In this document: positions 1 through 8,250 of the stretch, in pieces
Position numbering within the stretch: the first letter of the stretch is position 1
How the letters are laid out: every line of letters begins with the position of its first letter
The notes under the pieces: generated by a model
Databases searched by the model: none
Told to the model about the DNA's origin: nothing
Seen by the model: only the letters and a program-made list of their open reading frames with translations
NCBI RefSeq assembly: GCF_029392895.1
Contig: NZ_CP114200.1
Coordinates: 4,929,001 to 4,993,000 of the forward strand
Direction: 5' to 3'
DNA: 64,000 nucleotides
Source of the DNA: Streptomyces sp. 71268
Lineage (GTDB): Bacteria; Actinomycetota; Actinomycetes; Streptomycetales; Streptomycetaceae
Position numbers and translations under genes: made by a program

Positions 1-1014
1 CCGTTCGCCTACCTGTACCGCCAGGAGGGCGGCGACGGGGGCGCGGGCCAGGGCGCCCAGGGCTCGTCACGCGCGGGCGGTTACGGCTATCCCGGGCCGC
101 AGCAGCCGGGCGTCCCCCGGACCTCGTACAACCACGTGCGCGCGGTCGGCGAGCGGCAGTACGGCGGTCAGCAGCAGTACGGCCAGCAGCAGCCGGCGCC
201 GCAGCAGGGCGGCTACGGCTACCCGCAGCACAACGCGCACTACACCGCCCCCGAGGCGCTGCCCCAGCAGACCCGGCAGCGCGCGCACGGGGCCCCGCCG
301 CCCGGTGGCGTGCCGCCCCGGCAGGCCGCGCACGGCCAGGGCGCGCCCGCGGGGTACGGCGGCGGGCACGGCGGGGGCGCGGGGCACGGCGGCGGGGGGC
401 GCGGGCCCAACAGCAGGGGCCTGCTGATCGGCGCGATAGCCGTGGTGGCCGTCGTGATCATCGGCATCTCCGTCGCGATGATCTCCAACAACTCGGGCGA
501 CAAGGACGACAAGGCCGAGCCCACCCAGAACACCAGCCCCACCGCGGCCGAGACCGTCGAGCCCAGCCAGGACCCGAAGCCGACGAAGAAGCCGGAACCG
601 CTGCCCACCGAGGACGCCTCGGCCATGCGGCTGGACGGCGGCACCACCCTGGCCTCCGACATACCGGGCGCCAAGGCCGAGGGCGGCAAGTACGTCGCCG
701 GCCTCAACAAGCCCGGCGCCGGGGCCACGTGGACCGTGGACGTCGAGAAGGCCGGCCAGTACCGGCTGTATGTCGGCTACGGTGTACCCGGCGAGGACCA
801 GAACCTGAGCCTCACGGTGAACAGCAAGCGAGACCCGCGCGCCGTCAGCATGAAGAACTTCGCACTCGCGAAGAAGGGTGACTGGGCGAAGGGCTGGACC
901 CACACCTGGGCCATCGTCAACCTCAACAAGGGCACGAACACGGTGCGGCTGTCCTGCGAGGCCGGCAACAAGTGTGACGTCAACCTCGACCAGGTCTGGC
1001 TCGCCCGAGGCTGA
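1..1014 (+). CDS. Membrane-anchored carbohydrate-binding protein, 5' truncated
   Basis: The frame is open from the first base, so the gene begins upstream; 337 residues are visible. The N-terminal half is a cytosolic-looking Gly/Gln/Tyr/Pro-rich low-complexity stretch. One hydrophobic segment follows (about residues 141-160, starting GLLIGAIAVV), then a Thr/Pro/Lys/Glu linker, then about 130 residues of a beta-rich module resembling family 6/35 carbohydrate-binding modules (GQYRLYVGYG, DVNLDQVWLARG at the end, two Cys). I infer a type II membrane protein displaying a sugar-binding module outside the cell. A GTG at 136 could be taken as a start, but the composition upstream is continuous with the protein. 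The ligand cannot be told. It lies beside amino-sugar catabolism genes. Confidence 0.75.
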   Translation, partial: PFAYLYRQEGGDGGAGQGAQGSSRAGGYGYPGPQQPGVPRTSYNHVRAVGERQYGGQQQYGQQQPAPQQGGYGYPQHNAHYTAPEALPQQTRQRAHGAPPPGGVPPRQAAHGQGAPAGYGGGHGGGAGHGGGGRGPNSRGLLIGAIAVVAVVIIGISVAMISNNSGDKDDKAEPTQNTSPTAAETVEPSQDPKPTKKPEPLPTEDASAMRLDGGTTLASDIPGAKAEGGKYVAGLNKPGAGATWTVDVEKAGQYRLYVGYGVPGEDQNLSLTVNSKRDPRAVSMKNFALAKKGDWAKGWTHTWAIVNLNKGTNTVRLSCEAGNKCDVNLDQVWLARG

Positions 1015-1189
1015 CCACGGCCCACCCGCCGGCCGGCCCAGCGGCCCCCGCCTCCGCCTCCGCGCGGACCAGCGGCTGCGCACCGCCTCCGCGCGAGCGG
1101 CCTCCGCCCCGGCCGGACCGGAAGCCCGCCCAGCGGGATCGGGGCCGCCCCGGCGCGGGGCCGGCCCGGGCCGGCCCCCCGCGCACCGG

Positions 1190-2044
1190 TCAGTCGGCGT
1201 GCACCACGGCGAGGAAGCGGGCCACCGTCTCGGCCATCGCGTCCCGCCCGGGTCCCACGTACTTGCGCGGGTCCACCAGCGCCGGCTGGGCCGCCAGCAC
1301 CTCGCGCACCGCGCCGGTGAACGCCGTGTTCAGGGCCGTGCCGACGTTGATCTTGACCATGCCGGCCGTCACCGCCGCCCGGATCTCCTCGTCCGGCACG
1401 CCCGACGAGCCGTGCAGCACCAGCGGCACCGGCACCGCCTCCCGCAACCGGCCGATCAGCTCGTGGTCGAGCGCCGCGGTGCGCTCGGTCATCGCGTGCG
1501 AGCTGCCGACCGCCACGGCCAGCGCGTCCACGCCCGTGTCCGCGACGTACGCCGCGGCCTCCTCCGGGTCGGTGCGCACCCCCGGGGCGTGCGCGTCCAG
1601 CGGTGCCTCGCCCTCCTTGCCGCCGACCTTGCCCAGCTCGGCCTCCACCCAGATGCCCCGCTCGTGACCCCAGCGCACGGCGTCGGCGGTGGCCGCCACG
1701 TTCTGCTCGTACGACAGCTTCGACGCGTCGAACATCACCGAGCTGAACCCCTCCGGGTGCGCGGCGTGCAGCAGCTCCACGCTCACCACGTGGTCGAGGT
1801 GGAGCGCGAGCGACGCGCTCGACGCGCGGGCCACGGCGGCCGCCGCGGCGGCGATCGGGGCGAGCCGCCCGCCGTGGAAGCGCACCGCGTTCTCCGACAC
1901 CTGGAGGATCGCGGGCGCGCCCGCCGCCTCGGCGCCGGCGGCTATCGCCTCCGCGTGCTCCAGCGAGATGACGTTGAACGCGGCGACCGCGCGGCCCGCG
2001 GACCGCGCCTGCCCGACGAGTTCACCAGTGCTGACCAGTGGCAT
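1190..2044 (-). CDS. Class II fructose/tagatose-bisphosphate aldolase (GatY/KbaY-like)
   Basis: 284 residues, the usual length for zinc-dependent class II aldolases, which cleave ketose 1,6-bisphosphates to dihydroxyacetone phosphate and glyceraldehyde 3-phosphate. Visible family motifs are LHLDHV (catalytic Asp and metal-binding His), VEAELGKVGG, VLHGSSG (metal His) and KINVGT (phosphate loop). The ATG at 2044 is chosen because an AAGGA site lies just upstream; the frame stays open further 5' but as Pro/Arg-rich filler. The gene lies 217 bp downstream of the PfkB kinase on the same strand, so the pair plausibly phosphorylates and splits a ketose phosphate. The next genes upstream are nagA and nagK, so a hexosamine or tagatose route is possible; substrate stereochemistry cannot be judged from sequence. 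Confidence 0.88.
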   Translation of the reverse strand: MPLVSTGELVGQARSAGRAVAAFNVISLEHAEAIAAGAEAAGAPAILQVSENAVRFHGGRLAPIAAAAAAVARASSASLALHLDHVVSVELLHAAHPEGFSSVMFDASKLSYEQNVAATADAVRWGHERGIWVEAELGKVGGKEGEAPLDAHAPGVRTDPEEAAAYVADTGVDALAVAVGSSHAMTERTAALDHELIGRLREAVPVPLVLHGSSGVPDEEIRAAVTAGMVKINVGTALNTAFTGAVREVLAAQPALVDPRKYVGPGRDAMAETVARFLAVVHAD

Positions 2045-2261
2045 GTCCGTCCTTCGTTCCGGGCCGGGCTCGGCCCCTCGTGCCCGCGCGGGCGGCGGCC
2101 GCGCGGCTGCACCCAGCCCGCGCGCCTGGCCCACCCGGGCGGTCGTTCGCGCGCCGGGCCACGGCCCGGCGACCTGTTCGCGCGGCGCGGCGTCCTTGCC
2201 GGTCGCGCCCGTGCCGGGCCCCGGTCCTGGTGGGCGGGGGCCCGGCACGAAGCGGGGGGTC

Positions 2262-3191
2262 TCACGCCGCTGCCGGATGGCTGGCGACGCGCACCTTGGG
2301 GAGGAGTTCGGCGTAGGTGGCCGCGTCGTACTCGCCGGCCACCGGCGCCCGTACCGTCGCCGCCGACAGCGCCACCGCCCGGGCCAGGCGCTCCGGCCAG
2401 GGCAGCCCTTCGGCGAGGCCGGAGAGCAGGCCGGCGACGGCCGAGTCGCCCGCGCCGGTCGGGTTGCCGGCGATCCGGCTCGGCGGGCTCGCGCGCCAGG
2501 CGCCGTCGCCGGTGACGGCGAGCAGCCCGTCGGGCCCGAGCGAGGCGGCGACCGCGTGCGCGCCCCGGCGCCTGGCGTCGCGCGCGGCCCGCACCGGTTC
2601 GGTGGACCCGGTGAGCGCGGCCAGCTCCTCCGCGTTCGGCTTGACGATGTCGGGCCGGGCGGCGATGCCCCGGCGCAGCGGTTCGCCGCTGGTGTCGAGC
2701 AGCACCGGCACGTCGGCGGTCCGCGCGGTACGTATCAACTGGGCGTACGCGCCGACCGGCAGCCCCGGGGGCAGGCTGCCGCACAGCGCGACCGCCGCGG
2801 CGCCGTCCAGCAGCTCCGCGTAGCGGTCCGCGAAGGCGGCCCACTCGGCGGGCGTGACCTGCGGGCCCGGCTCGTTGAGCTGCGTGGTGTCGCCCGACGA
2901 GGCGTCCACCAGGCCCACGGTGCGTCGGGTGGTACCCGCGATGGGCACGAACGCGTCCGTGACGCCCGGGTAGGCGTCGAGCTGGTCGCGCAGCGCGGCG
3001 CCGGTCGCGCCGCCGACCAGGCCGGTGGCGACCGCCTCGTGACCGAGCGTGGCCAGCACCCTGGCGACATTCAGGCCCTTGCCGCCGGGGCGCTCGATGA
3101 CCTCGGAGACGCGGTGGCTGTGGTGGGGCCGCAGGCGTGGCACGCGGTAGGTGATGTCGAGGGCAGCGTTGAGCGTCACGGTCAGGATCAC
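2262..3191 (-). CDS. PfkB-family sugar-phosphate kinase (1-phosphofructokinase/tagatose-6-phosphate kinase type)
   Basis: 309 residues. The start MILTVTLNAALD is typical of the 1-phosphofructokinase (FruK/LacC) branch. Both PfkB signatures are visible: GGKGLNVA near residue 38 and GNPTGAGDS near residue 250, where the Asp is the catalytic base and GAGD forms the anion hole. It would phosphorylate fructose 1-phosphate or tagatose 6-phosphate using ATP. The GTG at 3191 follows a GGGAGG-like site. The gene precedes an aldolase able to split the product. I cannot choose between fructose and tagatose pathways; no PTS permease or isomerase is nearby. A promoter must lie in the 408-bp gap upstream, after the nagA terminator. 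Confidence 0.85.
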   Translation of the reverse strand: MILTVTLNAALDITYRVPRLRPHHSHRVSEVIERPGGKGLNVARVLATLGHEAVATGLVGGATGAALRDQLDAYPGVTDAFVPIAGTTRRTVGLVDASSGDTTQLNEPGPQVTPAEWAAFADRYAELLDGAAAVALCGSLPPGLPVGAYAQLIRTARTADVPVLLDTSGEPLRRGIAARPDIVKPNAEELAALTGSTEPVRAARDARRRGAHAVAASLGPDGLLAVTGDGAWRASPPSRIAGNPTGAGDSAVAGLLSGLAEGLPWPERLARAVALSAATVRAPVAGEYDAATYAELLPKVRVASHPAAA

Positions 3192-3328
3192 TGCGGGCTC
3201 CCCCTCCCGTTGGTGGTGGTCGTGACGGTGCCCCGGCGGCGCGGCGCGGGCCGGCCGGCGCGGTGTTCCCCCGGGCCGGGGTTCCGGTCCCGCGCGCCGG
3301 GTCCGTGCTGCGCGGTGCGGCGCTCGGA

Positions 3329-3396
3329 GCGGTTGGCTTACTGGCAGCGATCATGCCAAAGCCGGAGCGGTTGTCCCACCCCTGTAGGCCAACCGC
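3329..3396. promoter_or_regulatory. Candidate operator/promoter region of the PfkB-aldolase genes
   Basis: Two inverted repeats lie 140-200 bp upstream of the kinase start. GCGGTTGGC at 3329-3337 is mirrored by GCCAACCGC at 3388-3396, and TGGCA at 3342-3346 is mirrored by TGCCA at 3354-3358. They sit between the nagA terminator and the kinase, where a regulator would be expected. I do not recognise the motif. Confidence 0.3.
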
Positions 3397-3491
3397 GCGG
3401 CTTCGACGCGTTATGAGCCGTTGTCGACGCATTCCGCCTGCCTGTCGCGCGGATTCGTCCCGCTCCGCGGGGACGGGGAGCGGGGAGCGCG

Positions 3492-3530
3492 GGAGCGGGG
3501 CCGCGGCCGGCTGCGCCGTGGCCCCGCTCC
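3492..3530 (-). terminator. Hairpin terminator after nagA
   Basis: A 16-bp stem (3492-3507 with 3515-3530, one G-T pair) around a 7-nt loop, 70 bp past the nagA stop. There is no clear T-run, which is common for actinobacterial hairpins. It separates nagKA from the PfkB-aldolase pair. Confidence 0.6.
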
Positions 3531-3599
3531 GGTGTCGTCGCCCGTGGCGGGCGTGGTGCGCGTCCTCGGCCGGGGGGTGGTCGGCCGACGGCGCCGGTG

Positions 3600-4778
3600 T
3601 CAGCCGGTCGTCGGGCGGACCACCCAGGCGCCCCGGCGCATCACGCCGACCAGGGCGAAGTGCTCGTCGAGCACCACCAGGTCGGCGTCCTTGCCGGGTT
3701 CGATGGAGCCGACGCGGTCGCTGAGCCCGAGCACCCGGGCCGGGGTGGCGGACAGGGCGCGTACGGTCTGCTCGACGGAGAGCCCGTCGATGGTCACCGC
3801 GCGCCGGAAGACCTGGTCGAGGGTGAGCGTGGAACCCGCGATGGAACCGGCGGTCGGGCCGTCGCTGATGCGCGCCACGCCGTCCTTGACCTCGACCTTC
3901 ATCGGGCCCAGCGGGAAGATGCCGTCCTCCATGCCGGCCGCGCCCATGGCGTCGGTGATGAACGCGACCCGGTCGGCGCCGGCGCGGTGGAAGGCCAGTT
4001 CCAGCGTGGCCGGGTGCAGGTGGGTGCCGTCGTTGATCAGCTCGACGGTGATTCGCTCGTCCTCCAGGAGGGCGGCCACCGGGCCCGGCGCGCGGTGCAG
4101 CAGCGAGGGCATCGCGTTGAACAGGTGGGTGGCCACGCTCGCGCCGGCCTCGATGGCCTCGCGCGTCGCGTCGTACGTGGAGTCCGTGTGACCCACGGCC
4201 GCGATGACGCCGGCTTCGACGAGCAGCCGTACCGAGTCCAGGCCGCCGGGCAGCTCGGGCGCCAGCGTCATCATCTTGGCCGTGCCACGGGCCGCGTCCA
4301 CCAGCTTGCGCACGTCGGCCGGGTCCGGGTCGCGCAGCAGCGTCGGCTCGTGCGCGCCGCAGCGGTGCGGCGAGATGAACGGGCCCTCGAAGTGCACGCC
4401 CGCCAGTTCGCCCTGCTCGACCAGTTCGGACAGGGCGTGTGCCTGCCGGGCCACCTCGTCCAGGTCGCCGGTGACGGTGGAGGCGAGCATCGTGGTGGTG
4501 CCGTGCCGCCGGTGGGTGGCGATGGCCCGCAGGGACTCCTCGGCGGTGCCGGAGGAGAACGAGGCGCCGCCGCCGCCGTGCACGTGCAGGTCCACGAAGC
4601 CGGGGACCACCCAGTGGCCGGCGAGGTCGAGGCGGTCGCCGGCCCCGCCGCTCGCGGCGGGTGCCGCGTCCGGGCCGGCGCTGACGACGCGGCCGTCCGC
4701 GACCGTCACCACGCCGGATTCCACGATCCCGGTCGGCAGGACGACGCGGGCGCCCGCGAGAGCTGTTCGTTCGGCCAT
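3600..4778 (-). CDS. nagA: N-acetylglucosamine-6-phosphate deacetylase
   Basis: 392 residues, normal for NagA. The cytosolic enzyme removes acetate from GlcNAc-6-phosphate to give glucosamine-6-phosphate. Amidohydrolase-fold motifs occur in order: DLHVHGGGG (HxH metal site), HFEGPFIS (metal Glu), GHTDSTYD (metal His), THLFNAM (His) and FITDAMGAAG (catalytic Asp). The ATG at 4778 shares one base with the TGA of the upstream nagK (TGATG), so the two are translationally coupled. In S. coelicolor nagK and nagA form the same pair and are DasR-controlled; a matching dre site lies upstream of nagK here. The product would feed glycolysis via NagB, which is not in this window. Confidence 0.95.
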   Translation of the reverse strand: MAERTALAGARVVLPTGIVESGVVTVADGRVVSAGPDAAPAASGGAGDRLDLAGHWVVPGFVDLHVHGGGGASFSSGTAEESLRAIATHRRHGTTTMLASTVTGDLDEVARQAHALSELVEQGELAGVHFEGPFISPHRCGAHEPTLLRDPDPADVRKLVDAARGTAKMMTLAPELPGGLDSVRLLVEAGVIAAVGHTDSTYDATREAIEAGASVATHLFNAMPSLLHRAPGPVAALLEDERITVELINDGTHLHPATLELAFHRAGADRVAFITDAMGAAGMEDGIFPLGPMKVEVKDGVARISDGPTAGSIAGSTLTLDQVFRRAVTIDGLSVEQTVRALSATPARVLGLSDRVGSIEPGKDADLVVLDEHFALVGVMRRGAWVVRPTTG

Positions 4779-5710
4779 CAGGCGGATACCTCCGTAGCGA
4801 GAAGATCCCAGGCGAGCAGACCCGCGCCCAGGCAACCGGCGGTGTCCCCGAGGGCCGCCGGGACGATGTCGGGGAGCTGTTGGAACGTGACCCGCTCGGC
4901 CACCGCCGCGCGCAGCGGCACGAACAGCGTGTCCCTGGCCTCGGCGAGCCCGCCGCCGATGATCAGCCGGCGCGGGTCGAGCAGGGTGAGGGCGATGACC
5001 AGGCCGTCGGCGAGCGCGGCCACGGCGTCCCGCCAGACGGCCAGCGCGCGCGGGTCGCCCGAGGCGACGGCCTTCGCGCAGTCGGCGGCGTCCGCCTCCG
5101 GGTCGCCCACGGCGGCGGCCCAGGCCCGGCTGACGGCGGACGCCGACGCGAGCGTCTCCAGGCAGCCGCGCTGGCCGCAGCCGCACTCGGGGCCGGCCGG
5201 GCGCACCACGATGTGCCCGATCTCGCCGGCGTAGCCGTGCGCGCCGGCCTCGACGCGGCCGTCGATGCCGATGGCGCCGGCGATGCCGGTGCCGAGCGGT
5301 ACGAACAGGAAGCGATCCGTCCCCTCGCCGGCGCCGATGCGCCCCTCGGCCAGGCCACCGGCCCGTACGTCGTGGCCGAGCGCGACGGGGACGCCGGCCA
5401 GCCGCTCGGAGAGCAGGGCGCGCAGCGGCGCGTCGCGCCAGCCCAGGTTGGCCGCGTACACCGCGACCCCGGCCGCCTCGTCGATGATGCCGGGCACGGC
5501 GACGCCGGCCGCCGCGGCGGGTGTGCCGAACCGCTGGGTGCCGATCGCGTGCAGCTCGGCCGCGAAATCGAGGATTCCGGCTATCACGGCGTCCGGCCCG
5601 CGCTCGCGTTCCGTCGGCCGCCGGGCCGTGTGCAGCAGCTCGCCATCCGCCCCGACCAGGGCGGCCTTCATTCCGGTGCCGCCCACATCGAGGGCGATGA
5701 CGTGTTTCAC
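4778..5710 (-). CDS. nagK: ROK-family N-acetylglucosamine kinase
   Basis: 310 residues starting MKHVIALDVGGTGMKAAL, the N-terminal ATP phosphate-binding loop of ROK kinases. The ROK zinc motif CGCGQRGCLE is present, preceded by the conserved GEIGH (substrate-binding Glu and zinc His). The enzyme phosphorylates GlcNAc (or glucose) at O6. The GTG at 5710 is chosen because the ROK fold begins there. The stop overlaps the nagA ATG by one base, so the GlcNAc kinase assignment is favoured over a general glucokinase. A DasR-like site lies 29 bp upstream of the start. Confidence 0.92.
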   Translation of the reverse strand: MKHVIALDVGGTGMKAALVGADGELLHTARRPTERERGPDAVIAGILDFAAELHAIGTQRFGTPAAAAGVAVPGIIDEAAGVAVYAANLGWRDAPLRALLSERLAGVPVALGHDVRAGGLAEGRIGAGEGTDRFLFVPLGTGIAGAIGIDGRVEAGAHGYAGEIGHIVVRPAGPECGCGQRGCLETLASASAVSRAWAAAVGDPEADAADCAKAVASGDPRALAVWRDAVAALADGLVIALTLLDPRRLIIGGGLAEARDTLFVPLRAAVAERVTFQQLPDIVPAALGDTAGCLGAGLLAWDLLATEVSA

Positions 5711-5738
5711 GCGGGACAGTCTCGCGCGATTCCCCACT

Positions 5739-5754
5739 AGAGGTCTAGGCCACT
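5739..5754. promoter_or_regulatory. DasR-responsive element (dre) upstream of nagK
   Basis: The 16-mer AGAGGTCTAGGCCACT matches the Streptomyces dre consensus A(C/G)TGGTCTAGACCA(C/G)T at 14 of 16 positions. It lies 29 bp upstream of the nagK start, where it can block the promoter. DasR is the GntR-family GlcNAc repressor released by glucosamine-6-phosphate (established in S. coelicolor). Confidence 0.85.
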
Positions 5755-6271
5755 TCGCCCTCGCGGAGTGTCGTGCCCTGTCGCCGCACGGGTTATCGGC
5801 CGCGCGGGGGCCGTCGGAGGCCGTGCCCGAATGGTGTCCGTTCGGGCCCGGGCGGGCACCGAACCGGGCAGCGGCGGGCGGCCCGAACACCCCACCGGAC
5901 AACGGGTGCCGCGCGCCGCGCGCGGCGCCGACGGGCCACGGTTCGGCGCGGCTCGGCGTCGGTGGCGCGCGCGGGGCCGGCGACGCCGCCGTGAACGGCG
6001 ACCGGCGTACGGGCTGAGCGGCGGCGACCGGTAAACGATCTGTGAGACCGCACACGGTCGCGCGACCGGGCGCCGGAATGGCCCGGAAATCACCCCGTAT
6101 GAGGCGCGGGTGTGGCCGGCTTCGGGTGGGGATGGCCCTCCGCGCCGAAGGGGGTCGTGCTTAGTCTGAGCGGGTTCGGCGGCGCCGCGGTGGAGCGGCG
6201 CGTTCCGGGCCGGCCATAGCTGATGTGGGTGACGCGGAAGTGGCCACAGGTGATACCGAAGCGAGACCAGG

Positions 6272-6287
6272 TGTGGTGTAGACCTTA
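6272..6287. promoter_or_regulatory. Second, weaker dre-like site upstream of the sugar-binding lipoprotein gene
   Basis: TGTGGTGTAGACCTTA keeps the TGGT-n-TAGACC core of the dre palindrome (11 of 16 overall) and lies 30 bp upstream of the GTG at 6317. The position fits control of the divergent sugar-binding protein by the same DasR regulator. Confidence 0.55.
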
Positions 6288-6316
6288 GGGGGGTTGCGGG
6301 GGGAGACTCGCAACTC

Positions 6317-7660
6317 GTGTCGGAGAGTGACACTCCGGCAGATTCCGGGAAACAGAGCAGAGCACGAGGGTGGGTACCGGTTGTGCAGCGGCGGCGGTTC
6401 TTGAGTCTGACGGCAGCGGGTGCCGCGACGGCGGCGGTGACTCCGACGCTCGCCGCCTGCGGTGCCGGCTCGGGCTCCAGTGACGTACGGCTCAAGCTCG
6501 TCGCGGCGGACTACGGAGACACCAGCACCAACAGCTCCCTGAACTACTGGGGCGACCTGGCCCGCGCGTTCGAGACCAAGCACGGCAACATCAAGATCGA
6601 CGTCAACGTCTTCGGCTGGGCCGACATCGACAAGAAGGTCGCCCAGATGATCGAGAGCGGCGACACCCCGGACCTCGTCCAGTTCGGCACGTACGCGGAC
6701 TTCGCCGCCAAGGGCATGCTCTACCGCGCCGACCAGATCCTCTCCATCCGCACCCAGGCGTCCTTCCCGTCCGCCATCACGCAGGCGGGCGAGGTCAAGC
6801 GGGTGCAGTACGCGATGCCGTTCGGCGCCAGCACCCGGCTGCTCTTCTACAACAAGAAGCTGTTCAGCGAGGCGGGCGTCCTCAAGCCGCCGACCGACTG
6901 GGACGAGCTCCAGGCCGCGGCCGAGAAGCTCAAGGCCATCGACGTGAAGTACCCGTACGCGCTGCCGCTCGGCCGCGAGGAGGCCCAGGCCGAGACGTTG
7001 ATCTGGCTGCTCAGCGGCGGTGGCGGCTACACCGACGGGTACGGCAGCTACATGCTCGACTCGCCGGAGAACGTCGAGACGCTGGAGTGGCTGCGCGACG
7101 AACTCGTCGGCAAGGGCCTCACGGGCCCCACCGCGCCCGGCAAGCTCAACCGCCAGGACGCCTTCAACGCCTTCACCCGGGGCGAGGTCGGCATGCTCAA
7201 CGGCCACCCGACGCTGATGCAGCAGGTGGTCGGGCACCGCATCGAGTACGACGTCGCCCCGCTGCCGGGGCGCGACGGCCCCTCGGCGACCACGATGGGC
7301 GTGGCCGACTGGATGATGGCGTTCAAGAAGAACGGCCACCGCAAGGAGATAGGCGAGTTCCTCGACTTCGTCTACAGCGAGCCGAACGTCGTGGCGTTCG
7401 CGTCGAAGTACCGGCTGCTGCCGGTCACCACCGAGGCGTCCGACACGATGCGCCGCAACGACGAGTACAAGAGCCTCTGGCAGTTCCTCGACGGCCTGGA
7501 GACCGCGCAGTTCTACCCGTTCGACAAGACGTCCTGGGCCAAGGTCAACCAGAAGCTGCGGGACTCGGTGGGCACCATGGTCGCCAAGGGCGGCGACCCG
7601 TCGACCGCGCTCGGCGAGATCCAGCGCGCGGCCGACGCCACGGAGAACGAGGAACGTTAG
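6317..7660 (+). CDS. Extracellular sugar-binding lipoprotein of an ABC importer (Tat-exported)
   Basis: 447 residues from the GTG at 6317; an in-frame GTG at 6383 would start it directly at the signal peptide. The leader VQRRRFLSL is a twin-arginine motif followed by a hydrophobic stretch and the lipobox LAAC (Cys near residue 52), so the mature protein is lipid-anchored on the outer face of the membrane. The rest matches family 1 solute-binding proteins (for example a conserved ADWMMAFKKNGH region near residue 330). No permease or ATPase genes adjoin it; Streptomyces sugar importers often share the MsiK ATPase. Its position opposite nagKA and a dre-like site suggest an amino-sugar ligand, but this is inference. 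Confidence 0.85.
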   Translation: MSESDTPADSGKQSRARGWVPVVQRRRFLSLTAAGAATAAVTPTLAACGAGSGSSDVRLKLVAADYGDTSTNSSLNYWGDLARAFETKHGNIKIDVNVFGWADIDKKVAQMIESGDTPDLVQFGTYADFAAKGMLYRADQILSIRTQASFPSAITQAGEVKRVQYAMPFGASTRLLFYNKKLFSEAGVLKPPTDWDELQAAAEKLKAIDVKYPYALPLGREEAQAETLIWLLSGGGGYTDGYGSYMLDSPENVETLEWLRDELVGKGLTGPTAPGKLNRQDAFNAFTRGEVGMLNGHPTLMQQVVGHRIEYDVAPLPGRDGPSATTMGVADWMMAFKKNGHRKEIGEFLDFVYSEPNVVAFASKYRLLPVTTEASDTMRRNDEYKSLWQFLDGLETAQFYPFDKTSWAKVNQKLRDSVGTMVAKGGDPSTALGEIQRAADATENEER

Positions 7661-7669
7661 GTTGGCGGC

Positions 7670-8095
7670 GTGACACACCCCGCCGAGCCCGGCCCCCCAC
7701 CCACCGGCGGCGACCCGACCAACGGCGACCCGGCCCACGGCGACCTGGCCGCCGGTGGCCCGACCCCCGGCGGTCCCGCTGAGGGAGCGCCCGCCGCCGA
7801 GCCCGAGCCCGAGCCGGTCTCCGACGCCGAGCCCGGGCCGGCCGCCGCCGACGATGACCCCGCCGAGCAGGGCGAACTCTCCGCGCGGGACGTGGCCGTG
7901 CTGGCGCTGGAGCGTCGCGGCTGGTCGGGGCCCGGCGCGAAGGAGCGGGCGATCCGCGAGCGCCTCGGCATGTCGCCGACCCGCTACTACCAGGTGCTCA
8001 ACGCCCTCCTCGACGACCCGCGCGCCCTGCGGCACGACCCGGTGACCGTCCACCGGCTGCGGCGCCTGCGCGCCGCCCGCCGCTCCCGCCGCTGA
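7670..8095 (+). CDS. DUF3263 family protein (small HTH-like)
   Basis: 141 residues. The first 65 are a Pro/Gly/Ala/Glu low-complexity tail. The rest is the DUF3263 module (SARDVAVLALERRGW, then IRERLGMSPTRYYQVLN and a basic C-terminus). The second half reads like a helix-turn-helix with recognition helix SPTRYYQVLN, so a DNA-binding role is plausible but unproven. The GTG at 7670 starts 9 bp after the lipoprotein stop, so the two are probably co-transcribed. Function is not known. Confidence 0.8.
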   Translation: MTHPAEPGPPPTGGDPTNGDPAHGDLAAGGPTPGGPAEGAPAAEPEPEPVSDAEPGPAAADDDPAEQGELSARDVAVLALERRGWSGPGAKERAIRERLGMSPTRYYQVLNALLDDPRALRHDPVTVHRLRRLRAARRSRR

Positions 8096-8250
8096 CGAAG
8101 GGGCGCCGGGCTCCACGCCGGCGCACCGGGTCAGCACCCGCGTACGGCCTCGGGTACGCCCCCGCGTACGACCAAGGCGAACGACCGCCCCGCCGCTGGC
8201 CGAAACCCGCCCCGGCGACGGCGCCGGGGCGCCCCGGTAAGGTCGGCCGC

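Noticed and set aside
878-2515. A long plus-strand frame opposite the aldolase gene
   Set aside because: Arg/Pro/Ala-rich composition, and the minus strand encodes a clear aldolase.
4200-5186. An upstream extension of nagA through the nagK region
   Set aside because: The extension is antisense-like Arg/Gly filler; the coupled TGATG start and the known nagK reading frame fix the nagA start at 4778.
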